Assembly (NCBI GenBank): GCA_902790135.1
Contig: CADAQM010000013.1
Span: 1 to 51,049 of the forward strand
DNA length: 51,049 nt
Direction: 5' to 3'
Source: an uncultured Coriobacteriaceae bacterium
Lineage (GTDB): Bacteria > Actinomycetota > Coriobacteriia > Coriobacteriales > Atopobiaceae
Position 1 is the stretch's first letter; each line of letters starts with the position of its first letter. Position numbers and translations under genes: made by a program. The notes beneath the pieces were generated by a model that made no database searches, was not told where the DNA came from, and was given only the letters and a program-made list of their open reading frames with translations. Below, piece by piece: positions 21,222 through 29,458 of the stretch.

Positions 21222-22013
21222 ATGGCAGCGCTTTTCTTTGACGTCGACGGAACGCTTATCGACAGCTATCACAACATTCGGCGCCCTTCGCCGGCGGTGC
21301 GTGCCGAGCTGGCGCGCGTGCAGGAGCTGGGGCACAAGATCTTTCTGTCGAGTGGCAGGCCGCGCCTGCTGCTGACGCCCACCCTGCTGGAGCCTGGCTT
21401 CGACGGTCTGGTGCTGCTCAACGGCGGCTACGTGGAGATGGGTGGCAAGTCGCTCTACGAGGAGCGCATGGACCTCGAGCTGGCGCATAGGGTCATCGAC
21501 TTTCTGGAGGAGCTCGGCACCGAGTACCTCATCGCCTGTGCGCGCAACATCTACACGCTGCCAACCAATCGTGCCATGCGGGAGTTCTTCTCGGGTGGCG
21601 GCCACGGCGATATCTTTACCTACGAGTTCGACGTGGACCAGATCCTGCCGCAAGCCATCAAGATGGAGACGCTCATACCTACCGAGGAGCGGCCGGCCGT
21701 GACCGCTCAGGTTGCCGAGGTGCTGGGATCCAAGATCAGCTGCGACGGTCATGGGGGAGAGGGCACCTTCGAGCTCTATCCGACGGCCATCTCCAAGGCC
21801 AAGGGCATCGGTGTGGTGCTCGAGCATCTGGGGTTGGGTGTCGATGAGGCCTATGCCTTCGGCGATGGTACCAACGACCTGGAGATGATCGGCTACTGCG
21901 GCTGCGGTGTGGCCATGGGCAATGCCGAGGACGTGGTCAAGGACGCGGCCGACATCGTGTGCCCGCCTGTGTGGGAGGATGGCCTGGCCCAGATTCTCCG
22001 CGAGCTGTTCTAG
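21222..22013 (+). CDS. HAD-superfamily phosphatase, Cof type
   Basis: Cytoplasmic HAD hydrolase, 263 aa, Cof/YbjI-like subfamily IIB, dephosphorylating sugar phosphates or similar metabolites. Motif I is FFDVDGTLIDS, motif II lies in the KIFLSSGRPR segment, and motif IV is AFGDGTNDLEMI. Start ATG 21222 has GAGGGAC upstream. The following membrane gene begins 4 nt after its stop, so the two are coupled. The substrate is unknown. Confidence 0.9.
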   Translation: MAALFFDVDGTLIDSYHNIRRPSPAVRAELARVQELGHKIFLSSGRPRLLLTPTLLEPGFDGLVLLNGGYVEMGGKSLYEERMDLELAHRVIDFLEELGTEYLIACARNIYTLPTNRAMREFFSGGGHGDIFTYEFDVDQILPQAIKMETLIPTEERPAVTAQVAEVLGSKISCDGHGGEGTFELYPTAISKAKGIGVVLEHLGLGVDEAYAFGDGTNDLEMIGYCGCGVAMGNAEDVVKDAADIVCPPVWEDGLAQILRELF

Positions 22014-22017
22014 TCGC

Positions 22018-23133
22018 ATGACAGCAAGAGCCGAAACAGACCGTGGGATTGCAAGGCGCCTGGTTGCCTCCTTCGTGCTGCTTCTGGCCTGCCCCGTGCT
22101 CATGGCTGCCTTCGCGCGCTGGGGACGCGTCCTCTTTCCCGCGTATCGCGACTTGTCGAAGGCTTGGATTGGCCTTCTCTCTGCCCTGACGAGCGTGCTG
22201 CCCTTTGCTCTCTGGGACTGGCTGGTGGTGGTGCTGGTCATCGTGGCGCTGATCGCGCTGGTCAGGTGTCTGAGTGGTCGAGGAAGGCTGCTCGTCTGGT
22301 TCTCCTGGTTGACTCTAGCTGGCGCCTGTACGCTCTTCTCGTTTGTGGCAGGCTGGGCGCTTAACCACTATGCGCCGTCTCTCGCTGGTGAGCTTGGTCT
22401 CGAGGTGCGGGAGTACTCAACCGACGAGCTGGCTGCGGCTACCGAACACTACCTGCAAGAGGCGGCGACGTTCGCTCCCGAGGTGCCACGCAACTATGAC
22501 GGCTCCCTTGCCGAGCAGGACTTCTACGAGCTTGCAGGCATTGCCGGTGCGTCGTATACGAATCTTGCGCAGAACTATCCGATCTTCACCGGGTCGACGC
22601 GACCGGTGAAGGCATTGCTCCTGTTTGGTGAGCCGCTGCTGTACAGCGGTCACACGGGTATCTTTTGGGCGCCGACGGGGGAGTCGGGCGTGCCGCTCAA
22701 CGACCCGCCAGCCGACCTTCCCTTTATCATGTGCCACGAGGCAGCCCATCGGCTGGGGCTCGCCAGCGAGCAGGAGGCAAACTTTGCCGCCTACCTTGCC
22801 TGCGCAGCGAGCGATGACGTGCGCCTGCGCTACTCCGGTGCCTACAACGCCTTCGTGTACTGCTGGAACGCGCTCTATGCGGCGGATGGCGAGCGTGCCG
22901 TGCAGCTGCTGCAGGATGCGGCGGAAGGCGACGTGGGGGAGGGGGTCGTCCTCGTATGGGCGGATCGCCTGGCAACCCATGAGGCTTATGATGCCTACGA
23001 GGGCACCTTCGAGAAGGTGGGCACCACCGTCAATGACACGTACCTCAAGAGCTTTGGCGAGAGCTCCGGCGTGAGGTCCTATGGGCTTGTGGTCGACCTG
23101 CTCATCGCGAGCAGCAGCAGTAGCGGGCCCTAG
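22018..23133 (+). CDS. DUF3810-type membrane protein with HExxH motif
   Basis: 371-aa membrane protein. About three hydrophobic segments lie in the first 120 residues, followed by a soluble extracytoplasmic part with a zinc-protease-type motif HEAAH (His240, Glu241, His244) and downstream Glu residues (LASEQEANFAAY), as in the DUF3810 family. The start at 22018 is inferred from its position 4 nt after the HAD stop; the ribosome site is weak, so translation is probably coupled. It ends in a serine-rich tail. Its stop overlaps that of the convergent serine acetyltransferase gene. Function in the family is unknown; a peptidase role is inference. Confidence 0.8.
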   Translation: MTARAETDRGIARRLVASFVLLLACPVLMAAFARWGRVLFPAYRDLSKAWIGLLSALTSVLPFALWDWLVVVLVIVALIALVRCLSGRGRLLVWFSWLTLAGACTLFSFVAGWALNHYAPSLAGELGLEVREYSTDELAAATEHYLQEAATFAPEVPRNYDGSLAEQDFYELAGIAGASYTNLAQNYPIFTGSTRPVKALLLFGEPLLYSGHTGIFWAPTGESGVPLNDPPADLPFIMCHEAAHRLGLASEQEANFAAYLACAASDDVRLRYSGAYNAFVYCWNALYAADGERAVQLLQDAAEGDVGEGVVLVWADRLATHEAYDAYEGTFEKVGTTVNDTYLKSFGESSGVRSYGLVVDLLIASSSSSGP

Positions 23134-24047
23134 ATCTGGTAGCACCAGACGGGCTCGGGACTGCCAAACTGGCGGATGACGATCTCCTGGTCCTTGACGA
23201 AGACGCGGCCGTTCTCGGGCACGGACTCCACCACAAAGGCGCTGCCGCCGATGACCGAGCCGGAGCCGATGTAGGTGTTGCCGCCCAGCACGCTGGCGTT
23301 GGAGTAGACGGTCACGTAGTCGCCCAGCGTGGGGTGACGCTTGGTGCCGGAGAGCGCCTGGCCCTTGCGGGTCGAGGTGGCGCCCAGCGTGACGCCCTGG
23401 TAGATCTTGCCGTGGGTGCCGATCTCGGTGGTCTCGCCAATGACCACACCCGTGCCGTGGTCGATGAAGAAGTACTCGCCGATGGTGGCGCCGGGGTGGA
23501 TGTCGATGCCCGTCTCGCTGTGGGCCTTCTCGCTCATCAGGCGCGGGATGAGGGGCACGCCCTGCACGTAGAGCTCGTGGGCGATGCGGTGCACAAAGAT
23601 GGCGCGCAGGCCGGGGTAGCAGAGGATGACCTCCTCGCGGCTGTGGGCTGCCGGGTCGCCCTCGAAGGCCGCCTCGGCGTCCTTGAGGATGAGGCGCTGG
23701 ATGCGCGGCAGCGCGGCGACAAACGCGTCGGCGATGGTGGTTGCGCGCTCGCGGGCCACCTCCTCGTCGAGGTTGCAGTCATCGTAGAGCAGGGCGCGGA
23801 AGACCTGGTCGCCCAGCACGCGCTCGATGCGTAGCAGGCGCTCTTCCACGAGGTTCTCGCTACTCACGCCGGCGAGCGTCTCGTCGTCAAAGTAGCCCGG
23901 GAACATGAGGCTGCGTATCTCGTTGAGCAGCTGGTAGATGATGGCGCGACGCGGGAAGACGCGCTTGTGCTCGCGGATGAAGTCGTTCTGGGCGTCGTAG
24001 CCGCTCATGATGGAGGCGGCGCGCTCCTTGAGGCTCGTGGACTGCAT
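23130..24047 (-). CDS. epsC: Serine O-acetyltransferase
   Basis: First committed step of cysteine synthesis, acetyl-CoA plus L-serine to O-acetylserine. 305 aa, matching the longer EpsC-type form. The N-terminal half is helical. The C-terminal left-handed beta-helix carries DIHPGATIGEYFFIDHGTG (catalytic His) and the hexapeptide series VVIGETTEIG, ASVLGGNTYIG, SVIGGSAFV. The ATG at 24047 follows AGGGGGAG. Its TAG stop and the stop of the convergent DUF3810 gene share the bases CTAG at 23130-23133. No cysteine synthase gene is adjacent. Confidence 0.92.
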   Translation of the reverse strand: MQSTSLKERAASIMSGYDAQNDFIREHKRVFPRRAIIYQLLNEIRSLMFPGYFDDETLAGVSSENLVEERLLRIERVLGDQVFRALLYDDCNLDEEVARERATTIADAFVAALPRIQRLILKDAEAAFEGDPAAHSREEVILCYPGLRAIFVHRIAHELYVQGVPLIPRLMSEKAHSETGIDIHPGATIGEYFFIDHGTGVVIGETTEIGTHGKIYQGVTLGATSTRKGQALSGTKRHPTLGDYVTVYSNASVLGGNTYIGSGSVIGGSAFVVESVPENGRVFVKDQEIVIRQFGSPEPVWCYQI

Positions 24048-24351
24048 GGCTCCCCCTGCATGTCGGACGGTTTGGAGAACTATATCCTAGCAGATTACAA
24101 GGAATTAACCGTTGCAGGTTGGTATCGGCTTGGCGAGTCTGGGGAGTGACTCTTCTCGGCATGCCTTCCGCCCCATCTCTAAATGAGTGACAGCAGACAG
24201 CATAAGAAAAGCAACATCTGCTCCGCAAAAGTAGCCGTTCGCAAAAAGGAGCGAGAATTCCTCAAAATGTTTCGAAATTGTTACGTAAACTGTCCAGCGC
24301 TATTCGGGAGGCCTTCTCCAGGGGGCTCATCTCAAAAGGAGGAATGACAGA
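24048..24351. other. Divergent intergenic region, serine acetyltransferase / C69 dipeptidase
   Basis: 304 nt serving both flanking genes, AT-richer than its surroundings. A possible minus-strand -10 (TATAGT) lies near 24080. For the plus strand, TTGTTA (24278-24283), 17 nt, TATTCG (24301-24306) is a weak candidate promoter that includes the palindrome TTACGTAA. No gene is seen. Confidence 0.4.
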
Positions 24352-26256
24352 ATGTACGGACATCACCGGTTCTCGGAAGCCGCCAAGGCGCTCATCGTCG
24401 CAGCTACGGCAACCTCTCTCGTTGCCATGCCGACCACGGCGCTCGCCTGCACGCAGGTGTACATGGGGCCTGAGCTTACTGCAACGGGCGAGACCATCTA
24501 CGGGCGCTCCGAGGACGCGGCAAACCGCTACCTCAAGGAGTTTGGCGTCCAGCCGCGCACCGACGGCAAGACGTATTGGAGCGGGGAGAACGGCCCCGAC
24601 CAGGATCCGGCCATCAACTTCACGCGCACCTCTCCCGGCGCAACCTACCGCTACACCTTCGTGCGCGACCTGCCCGAGGACTGGGACGGTGCGGAGAAGC
24701 CGTACTCCGAGGCCGGCACCAACGAGTGCGGCGTAAGCGTGGATGCAACCCTCACCACCGCCTGCAACGACGCCATCTTTGAGGCGGACCCGCTGCTGGA
24801 CAACGGCATCGGCGAGTACAGCGTGACCGACGTCATCCTCTCCGAGGCGTCCACCGCGCGCGAGGGCGTCGAGCTTCTGGGCTCCATCATCGACGAGCAG
24901 GGCTCGCAGGACTGCAACCAGATCTGGATCGCCGACGCAAACGAGGTCTGGAACTTCCAGCAGCTCTCCGGCCACCAGTGGATCGCCGTGCGCATGGCCT
25001 CCGACACCGCCTCGCTCAACCCCAACATGAGCAACCTCCAGTTTGCCGTCGACCTCGACGACTCTGAGACCTGCCTGCATTCCGCCGATCTCGTTGCCGT
25101 TGCCGAGAAGGCGGGCACGCTCGTCAAGGACGACAAGGGTGCGGTCAACGTCGCCAAGAGCTATGGCCTCGAGGACGAGGCCGCCGGTCAGGACACCCGC
25201 TACGTGCAGGGCCACAAGTTCTTTGGCCAGGACCTCAAGGCGGGCACCGACTACACCCTCGACGAGGATGGCGCCGTTGACACCATCGCCGACCCGCAGC
25301 TCTTCTTCAAGCCCGTTCGCTCCGACTACAGCCTGTTCGAGATGCTGCGCTCCGTGGCCGCCCGCGGCGAGGGCACGGACGTGGATGCCAACGCAAACGA
25401 CAAGCTCTATGCCATCGGCAACAACCGCACGGTGGAGTGCCACATCTTCGAGACCCGCGCCGGCCTTGATCCGGACATCGCCACCATCCAGTGGGAGGCC
25501 CTGTCGCGCGGCGAGTTCAGCGTGTATGTGCCTAGCTACTCCGCCCTGCTGACGCAGGTCGACCCCGAGCTGTATCCGAGCCACGAGGAGTTTGACTCCG
25601 CGCATGTGGGCAACGAGAACGAGTTCGAGCGCGACGACGAGGGCAACCGCGTCTACAAGGATGAGCTGATTGCCGAGAACGAGGCTCTGGCCATGCAGGA
25701 CAGCGGCAGCAAGTCGCTCGCTTATCTCTTCATGGACCTCAACACGCTCTCCTACAACCATCGCGGCGACGTGGCCGACGGCGTGCACGCCTACCTCGAC
25801 GCGCTGCAGAAGGAGATCATCTCCCAGCAGGAGCAGGTCGACGCCAAGATGCAGCAGATCACTGACGGCACCCAGCGTATCGCCTTTGCCAACGAGGCCC
25901 ACGCAGAGGCATCGCGCGAGGTGTACGAGCGCAGCAACGCCCTTCTGGGCGAGGTCCGCTCCTATCTTGAAGCCGGCGACTTCTCCGCGCCTTTTGCTCC
26001 CTCTGGCCTGAACGAGGATGGCACGCTTGCCGAGCCGCTTGCCTACGCCGACCACATGGCTGAGTTCGACGCCGAGGCCGCTGCTGCCGACGTCGTCGAG
26101 CCGGTCGAGGAGGTCCAGGCTGAAGCCGAAGCCGAGGCCGAGACCGAGGCCGAGACCGAGGCCACCCAGGACGAGGGCGGCATCCACGGCCTTGACCTGA
26201 TCGGCTTCTTGGCTGCCTTCGCCGCGCTGATCGGTTTCTCCAAGAAGAACAAGTAG
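24352..26256 (+). CDS. Secreted C69-family dipeptidase with C-terminal anchor
   Basis: PepD-type Ntn-hydrolase of peptidase family C69, 634 aa. A signal peptide (residues 1-32, ending TTALA) places the catalytic Cys33 (CTQVYMGPELTATGETIYGRS) exactly at the mature N terminus. Other family marks are NECGVSVDATLTT and IWIADANEVWNFQQLSGHQWIAVR. After the enzyme domain come a probable coiled coil (about residues 480-545), a Glu/Ala/Thr-rich repeat encoded near 26121-26163, and a hydrophobic segment with a KKNK tail that should hold it on the membrane. AAAGGAGG precedes the ATG. It probably trims peptides outside the cell for uptake. Confidence 0.92.
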   Translation: MYGHHRFSEAAKALIVAATATSLVAMPTTALACTQVYMGPELTATGETIYGRSEDAANRYLKEFGVQPRTDGKTYWSGENGPDQDPAINFTRTSPGATYRYTFVRDLPEDWDGAEKPYSEAGTNECGVSVDATLTTACNDAIFEADPLLDNGIGEYSVTDVILSEASTAREGVELLGSIIDEQGSQDCNQIWIADANEVWNFQQLSGHQWIAVRMASDTASLNPNMSNLQFAVDLDDSETCLHSADLVAVAEKAGTLVKDDKGAVNVAKSYGLEDEAAGQDTRYVQGHKFFGQDLKAGTDYTLDEDGAVDTIADPQLFFKPVRSDYSLFEMLRSVAARGEGTDVDANANDKLYAIGNNRTVECHIFETRAGLDPDIATIQWEALSRGEFSVYVPSYSALLTQVDPELYPSHEEFDSAHVGNENEFERDDEGNRVYKDELIAENEALAMQDSGSKSLAYLFMDLNTLSYNHRGDVADGVHAYLDALQKEIISQQEQVDAKMQQITDGTQRIAFANEAHAEASREVYERSNALLGEVRSYLEAGDFSAPFAPSGLNEDGTLAEPLAYADHMAEFDAEAAAADVVEPVEEVQAEAEAEAETEAETEATQDEGGIHGLDLIGFLAAFAALIGFSKKNK

Positions 26257-26289
26257 TCTCGCAGCCACGGCGAACTCTGTGTGACAAGG

Positions 26290-26326
26290 CGCTGCCCCTC
26301 CCGTCCGAGAGGGGCAGCGTTCTTTT
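26290..26326 (+). terminator. Rho-independent terminator after the C69 dipeptidase
   Basis: 11-bp perfect stem, 26290-26300 (CGCTGCCCCTC) with 26309-26319, 8-nt loop, then TTCTTTT. Confidence 0.92.
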
Positions 26327-26511
26327 GCCGGTGTATACGTAGGTGTCCTCACGTGGGCCGTTGCTTTTGTCCGTTAGTGGCGATTGTTTGATGGTGAGAC
26401 AAGCGGTCCTTCAGGCGATTATCAATTAACGACTCGGTGGGGGAGCCATCCGATGGCAAGGGCGCCGAGTCGAAGGCGGAACAAAGGGGCAAACAAAGTT
26501 CCCGTTTCACG
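26327..26511. other. Intergenic region with a nested hairpin at 26430-26472
   Basis: No gene seen. CGACTCGGTG (26430-26439) pairs with CGCCGAGTCG (26463-26472) with one G-U pair. Inside the loop CCAT and ATGG form a second small stem. It lies upstream of the promoter of the 47-codon gene, so it is not in that mRNA as I read it. It may be a small RNA or a protein site. I could not assign it to a known RNA family. Confidence 0.35.
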
Positions 26512-26539
26512 TTGACAACAAGAAACAGATTGGTAACAT
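26512..26539 (+). promoter_or_regulatory. Promoter of the 47-codon gene
   Basis: TTGACA (perfect -35), 16-nt spacer, TAACAT, 49 nt before the ATG at 26589. It is followed by an inverted repeat GCGAAA...TTTCGC (about 26545-26570) that could be an operator or leader hairpin. Confidence 0.65.
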
Positions 26540-26588
26540 AGGAAGCGAAATATTACAGAATTGTTTCGCGGTGCTTGGAGGAACGGAC

Positions 26589-26732
26589 ATGGGCGCACTG
26601 TACATCATTGGAGCACTGGCTCTGGCGGGTATCGTTGAGGAAGTCTTCGCTGCTCTGAGCGGCAACGCAAAGGTTGGCAACTACGACTATCACTTTGCCA
26701 CCGGCGTTGGTGCGGTCTTCGGCACACGATAA
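26589..26732 (+). CDS. Small hydrophobic protein, 47 aa, unknown
   Basis: ATG 26589 to TAA 26732. The product starts MGALYIIGALALAGIVEEVF and ends GVGAVFGTR. The first ~24 residues are hydrophobic apart from a Glu-Glu pair, so it may be a short membrane protein; the rest is small and glycine-rich. I do not recognise the family. Support for a real gene: a consensus promoter at 26512-26539, a ribosome site TTGGAGGAA 7-8 nt ahead of the ATG, a strong terminator 27 nt after the stop, and no overlapping longer gene. It stands alone between the C69 dipeptidase and the AT-rich region. Confidence 0.65.
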   Translation: MGALYIIGALALAGIVEEVFAALSGNAKVGNYDYHFATGVGAVFGTR

Positions 26733-26758
26733 CGCAACTCACATAGCGAGCGACTCGG

Positions 26759-26786
26759 AGAGCGGGGCACATGCCCCGCTCTTTTT
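26759..26786 (+). terminator. Rho-independent terminator after the 47-codon gene
   Basis: 10-bp perfect stem, 26759-26768 (AGAGCGGGGC) with 26773-26782, ACAT loop, then TTTTT. Confidence 0.93.
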
Positions 26787-27178
26787 ATGCTTCGATGCTC
26801 TCCTGTGCGGGTTGTGAAGCAGATGTGAATCATCATATACAATATTATGTGTATAAATATAGTTTTAAAAAATATTTTGTAAGTGATAGAGAGACACATA
26901 TGCCCTGATAAAGGTAGTGGATAGGTCGATAAGCCAACTATACGGTAGGTATATATTGCTACCAAAGTGACAAGACTATGCAGTTTTACAAGTATCGAGT
27001 ATCGGATATAGTAAAGCCAAGAAGCCACTCCTACACCGGTCGTGGAGCAGGGGCGGACAACGGACGGATGGCGAGTCACGCGTGGCTGCCACCGCCTGCG
27101 CCTGGCCTCTTCCAACACATCGCATGCCCAGCACGCCTCATGGTGCGCGCGAGCATGCAACGACGGAAGGTGGCACAC
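26787..27178. other. AT-rich intergenic region upstream of the ornithine-cyclodeaminase gene
   Basis: Roughly 26815-27012 is strikingly AT-rich for this genome. It contains an inverted repeat TATACA (26836-26841) with TGTATA (26850-26855), a GGTAG...CTACC repeat near 26944-26963, and a candidate promoter TTTACA (26985-26990), 16 nt, TATAGT (27007-27012). I find no convincing coding sequence. It may be an acquired segment or an unusually long control region. Confidence 0.5.
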
Positions 27179-28192
27179 ATGGATCAGGTAAGAATTCTCA
27201 GCGCTAACGAGGTCGGCAATCTGCTGACGATCCCCCTCGCAATCGATGCCGTTGAGGCCGCATACCTCGAGAAGCATCGCGGAAGCGCGTCGGTTTGGCC
27301 CCTGCTCTTTCACGAGTTTGCCGAGGGCGCGCGCGACATGGACCTCAAGAGCGGCAACCTCGACGGAGAGGGGCTCTGGGGCCTCAAGGCAATCAGTTGC
27401 TATCAGGACAATCCGCAGGCAGGACTACCTGTCTATCATGGCACTTCGCTCGTGTTCGACTATGCGACCGGCGCACCCAAAGCGCTGCTCAACGCCATGC
27501 CGATAACGCGGTATCGCACGGGTGCGGCTGGCGCCATCGGGGCAAGGTGGCTGGCACGCAAGGATTCTCGGGTACTGGCGGTGTGCGGCGACGGTGGGCT
27601 CGCGCCGTACCTTATCGCTGCCAACCTCATCTGCATGCCGCAGATCGAGCGTGTGCTCGTTGCCAATCCGCGTCATCCGAGCGAGCCGTCTGAACGTGTC
27701 GATGCAATCGTAGAAGACGTGGACAGGCTGCTGGGGGATGCAGATGCTCCTCGTGCGGCAAGCATCGAGGCGTCGACGCTGGAGGCTGCGGTGCGTGCGG
27801 CAGACGTGATTATGACCGCCACGCCCAGCTATGCGCCCTATCTGCGCGCAGAGTGGGTGCGTCCGGGGACACACATCTCCTGCGTTGGCGCCGACAAGTC
27901 GGGTAAGCAGGAGGTCGAATCGACCGTGCTGGCACAGGCGCACGTGGTCGTCGACGACCTGCACCAGTGCTTCACGGTGGGGGAGTGCGAGCTGCCTCAC
28001 GTGCAGGGAATGCTCCCCGACGAGCTGCCCGAGATCGGCTCGGTCATTGCGGGCGATTGCCCCGCGCGCACCTCTGACGACGAGGTCACCGTCTTCGACT
28101 CGACGGGCCTGTCGCTTCAGGACCTTGCCACCATCTCGCGACTGGTGGCCCGTGCCGAGTCCGAGGACGTCGGCACCCTCATCGAGCTGTAA
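27179..28192 (+). CDS. Ornithine cyclodeaminase / mu-crystallin family protein
   Basis: NAD(P)-dependent Rossmann protein, 337 aa. The family contains ornithine and lysine cyclodeaminases, alanine and iminoacid dehydrogenases, and SbnB-type synthases. Family marks are GLWGLKAISCYQDNPQAGLP, ALLNAMPITRYRTGAAGAIGARWLA, and the dinucleotide loop VLAVCGDGGLAPYLIAA, in which the usual G-x-G-x-Q-A reads G-D-G-G-L-A. The ATG at 27179 follows GGAAGGTGG. An aminotransferase gene follows after 57 nt, so the pair may interconvert an amino acid and its keto or cyclic imino form (inference). The exact reaction cannot be told from sequence. Confidence 0.88.
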   Translation: MDQVRILSANEVGNLLTIPLAIDAVEAAYLEKHRGSASVWPLLFHEFAEGARDMDLKSGNLDGEGLWGLKAISCYQDNPQAGLPVYHGTSLVFDYATGAPKALLNAMPITRYRTGAAGAIGARWLARKDSRVLAVCGDGGLAPYLIAANLICMPQIERVLVANPRHPSEPSERVDAIVEDVDRLLGDADAPRAASIEASTLEAAVRAADVIMTATPSYAPYLRAEWVRPGTHISCVGADKSGKQEVESTVLAQAHVVVDDLHQCFTVGECELPHVQGMLPDELPEIGSVIAGDCPARTSDDEVTVFDSTGLSLQDLATISRLVARAESEDVGTLIEL

Positions 28193-28249
28193 GTCCCATA
28201 CGACCATTGCGACGACCTGACTCCAATCTGACTCCGAAAGGACCAAACT

Positions 28250-29392
28250 ATGAACATCGAGAAGTTCGAGCTCGAGTGGTGGCTCAATCCCCTTGATGCC
28301 GTTGCGACCTACAACATGGGTTCCAGCTGCTGCAAGCCCATGAACATGCAGGAGCTCTTTGAGATCTGCGGCGTCTCTCAGGAGGAGACCTTCGAAGAAC
28401 TTGCCCACATGAGCCTGCACTACGGGTACTTTGAGGGCATGCCGCGCCTGCGGGAGGCCTTTGCCAGCATGTTCGAGACGCCTGCCATCACCGCAGAGAA
28501 CGTCATGGTGGTGCATGGCGGCACGAGCGCCAATGCCCTCACCTGCTACGCGCTCTGCGAGAAGGGCGACAACGTCATCGTGGTCGTACCCTCCTACCAG
28601 CAGTTCGTGTCGATTCCCGAGGCCCTCGGCTGCGAGGTGCGCCCGTACGTGTGTGGCCCCGAGACGGGTTTTGGCATCGACTTCCGCAAGCTGGGGCAGA
28701 TGGTGGACGGCCACACCAAGGCCATCTTCCTCACCTCGCCGAGCAATCCGACGGGCTATGCGATGAACCGCGAGGAGCTCGAGCAGCTCGCTGCCATCGC
28801 GCGTCCGGTCGGGGCCTACGTGGTCTGCGACGAGATCTATCGCGGGCTGGGTGACGGCTACATGGCGAGCATCGTGGACGTGTACGAGCGTGGCATCTCG
28901 ACGGGCGGCACCAGCAAGGTGTTCTCCTGCGCCGGTCTGCGCACTGGCTGGATCGCCACTCGTGACCTCGGCCTCACGCACGTGATTAAGAACCTGCGCT
29001 CGTTTAACACTATCTGCGAGAGTCCGATCACCGAGCTGCTCACCGCCATCGTCATCGAGCACAAGGATGCCTTGTTCGCACGTAATCGCGCCATCTGCGA
29101 GCAGGGGCGTGCTGCGCTGAACGAGTGGCTGAAGGATCAGCCGCATTTCCACCTTGCCTGCGAGTCGCTGGGGTCAACGAGCTTCCTCACCTATGACTGG
29201 GACATTCCCACCAAGGAGTTCTGCGAGGACCTCTTTGACAAGACTGAGGCCCTCGTCTGCCACGGCATGTGCTTTGGCATGGAGCACGGCTTCCGCATCG
29301 GCTATGGCTATGGAGACGTGGAATACTTCAAGGCGGGGCTTGCGAAGCTCGCCGAATACGCTGCCAGCCTGAGCGACGACCTGCTCCGTTAG
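28250..29392 (+). CDS. PLP-dependent aminotransferase, class I/II
   Basis: Fold-type I aminotransferase, 380 aa. SPSNPTGYAMNREEL, the PLP Asp in VVCDEIYRGL and the Schiff-base lysine in GGTSKVFSCAGLRTGW are clear. The N terminus (MNIEKFELEWWLNPLDAVATYN) is shared with a subgroup often seen beside amino-acid-modifying enzymes. GAAAGGACC precedes the ATG. It is the second gene of the unit with the cyclodeaminase-family protein and ends in a terminator. The substrate is unknown. Confidence 0.88.
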   Translation: MNIEKFELEWWLNPLDAVATYNMGSSCCKPMNMQELFEICGVSQEETFEELAHMSLHYGYFEGMPRLREAFASMFETPAITAENVMVVHGGTSANALTCYALCEKGDNVIVVVPSYQQFVSIPEALGCEVRPYVCGPETGFGIDFRKLGQMVDGHTKAIFLTSPSNPTGYAMNREELEQLAAIARPVGAYVVCDEIYRGLGDGYMASIVDVYERGISTGGTSKVFSCAGLRTGWIATRDLGLTHVIKNLRSFNTICESPITELLTAIVIEHKDALFARNRAICEQGRAALNEWLKDQPHFHLACESLGSTSFLTYDWDIPTKEFCEDLFDKTEALVCHGMCFGMEHGFRIGYGYGDVEYFKAGLAKLAEYAASLSDDLLR

Positions 29393-29416
29393 GTTGGGTA
29401 CCACATAGCGCATGCA

Positions 29417-29456
29417 GACGCGGGGGATGGTCGCAAGGCCGTCTCCCGCGTCTTTT
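29417..29456 (+). terminator. Terminator after the aminotransferase
   Basis: 14-bp stem with G-U pairs, 29417-29430 with 29439-29452 (outer GACGCGGG/CCCGCGTC), 8-nt loop, TTTT. The minus-strand side lacks a T run, so it serves mainly the plus-strand genes. Confidence 0.85.
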
Positions 29457-29458
29457 GG

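Noticed and set aside
26430..26472. Known riboswitch (cyclic di-GMP, ZTP, fluoride, cobalamin considered)
   Set aside because: None of the conserved core sequences of those classes could be matched by eye, and the element lies upstream of the apparent promoter.
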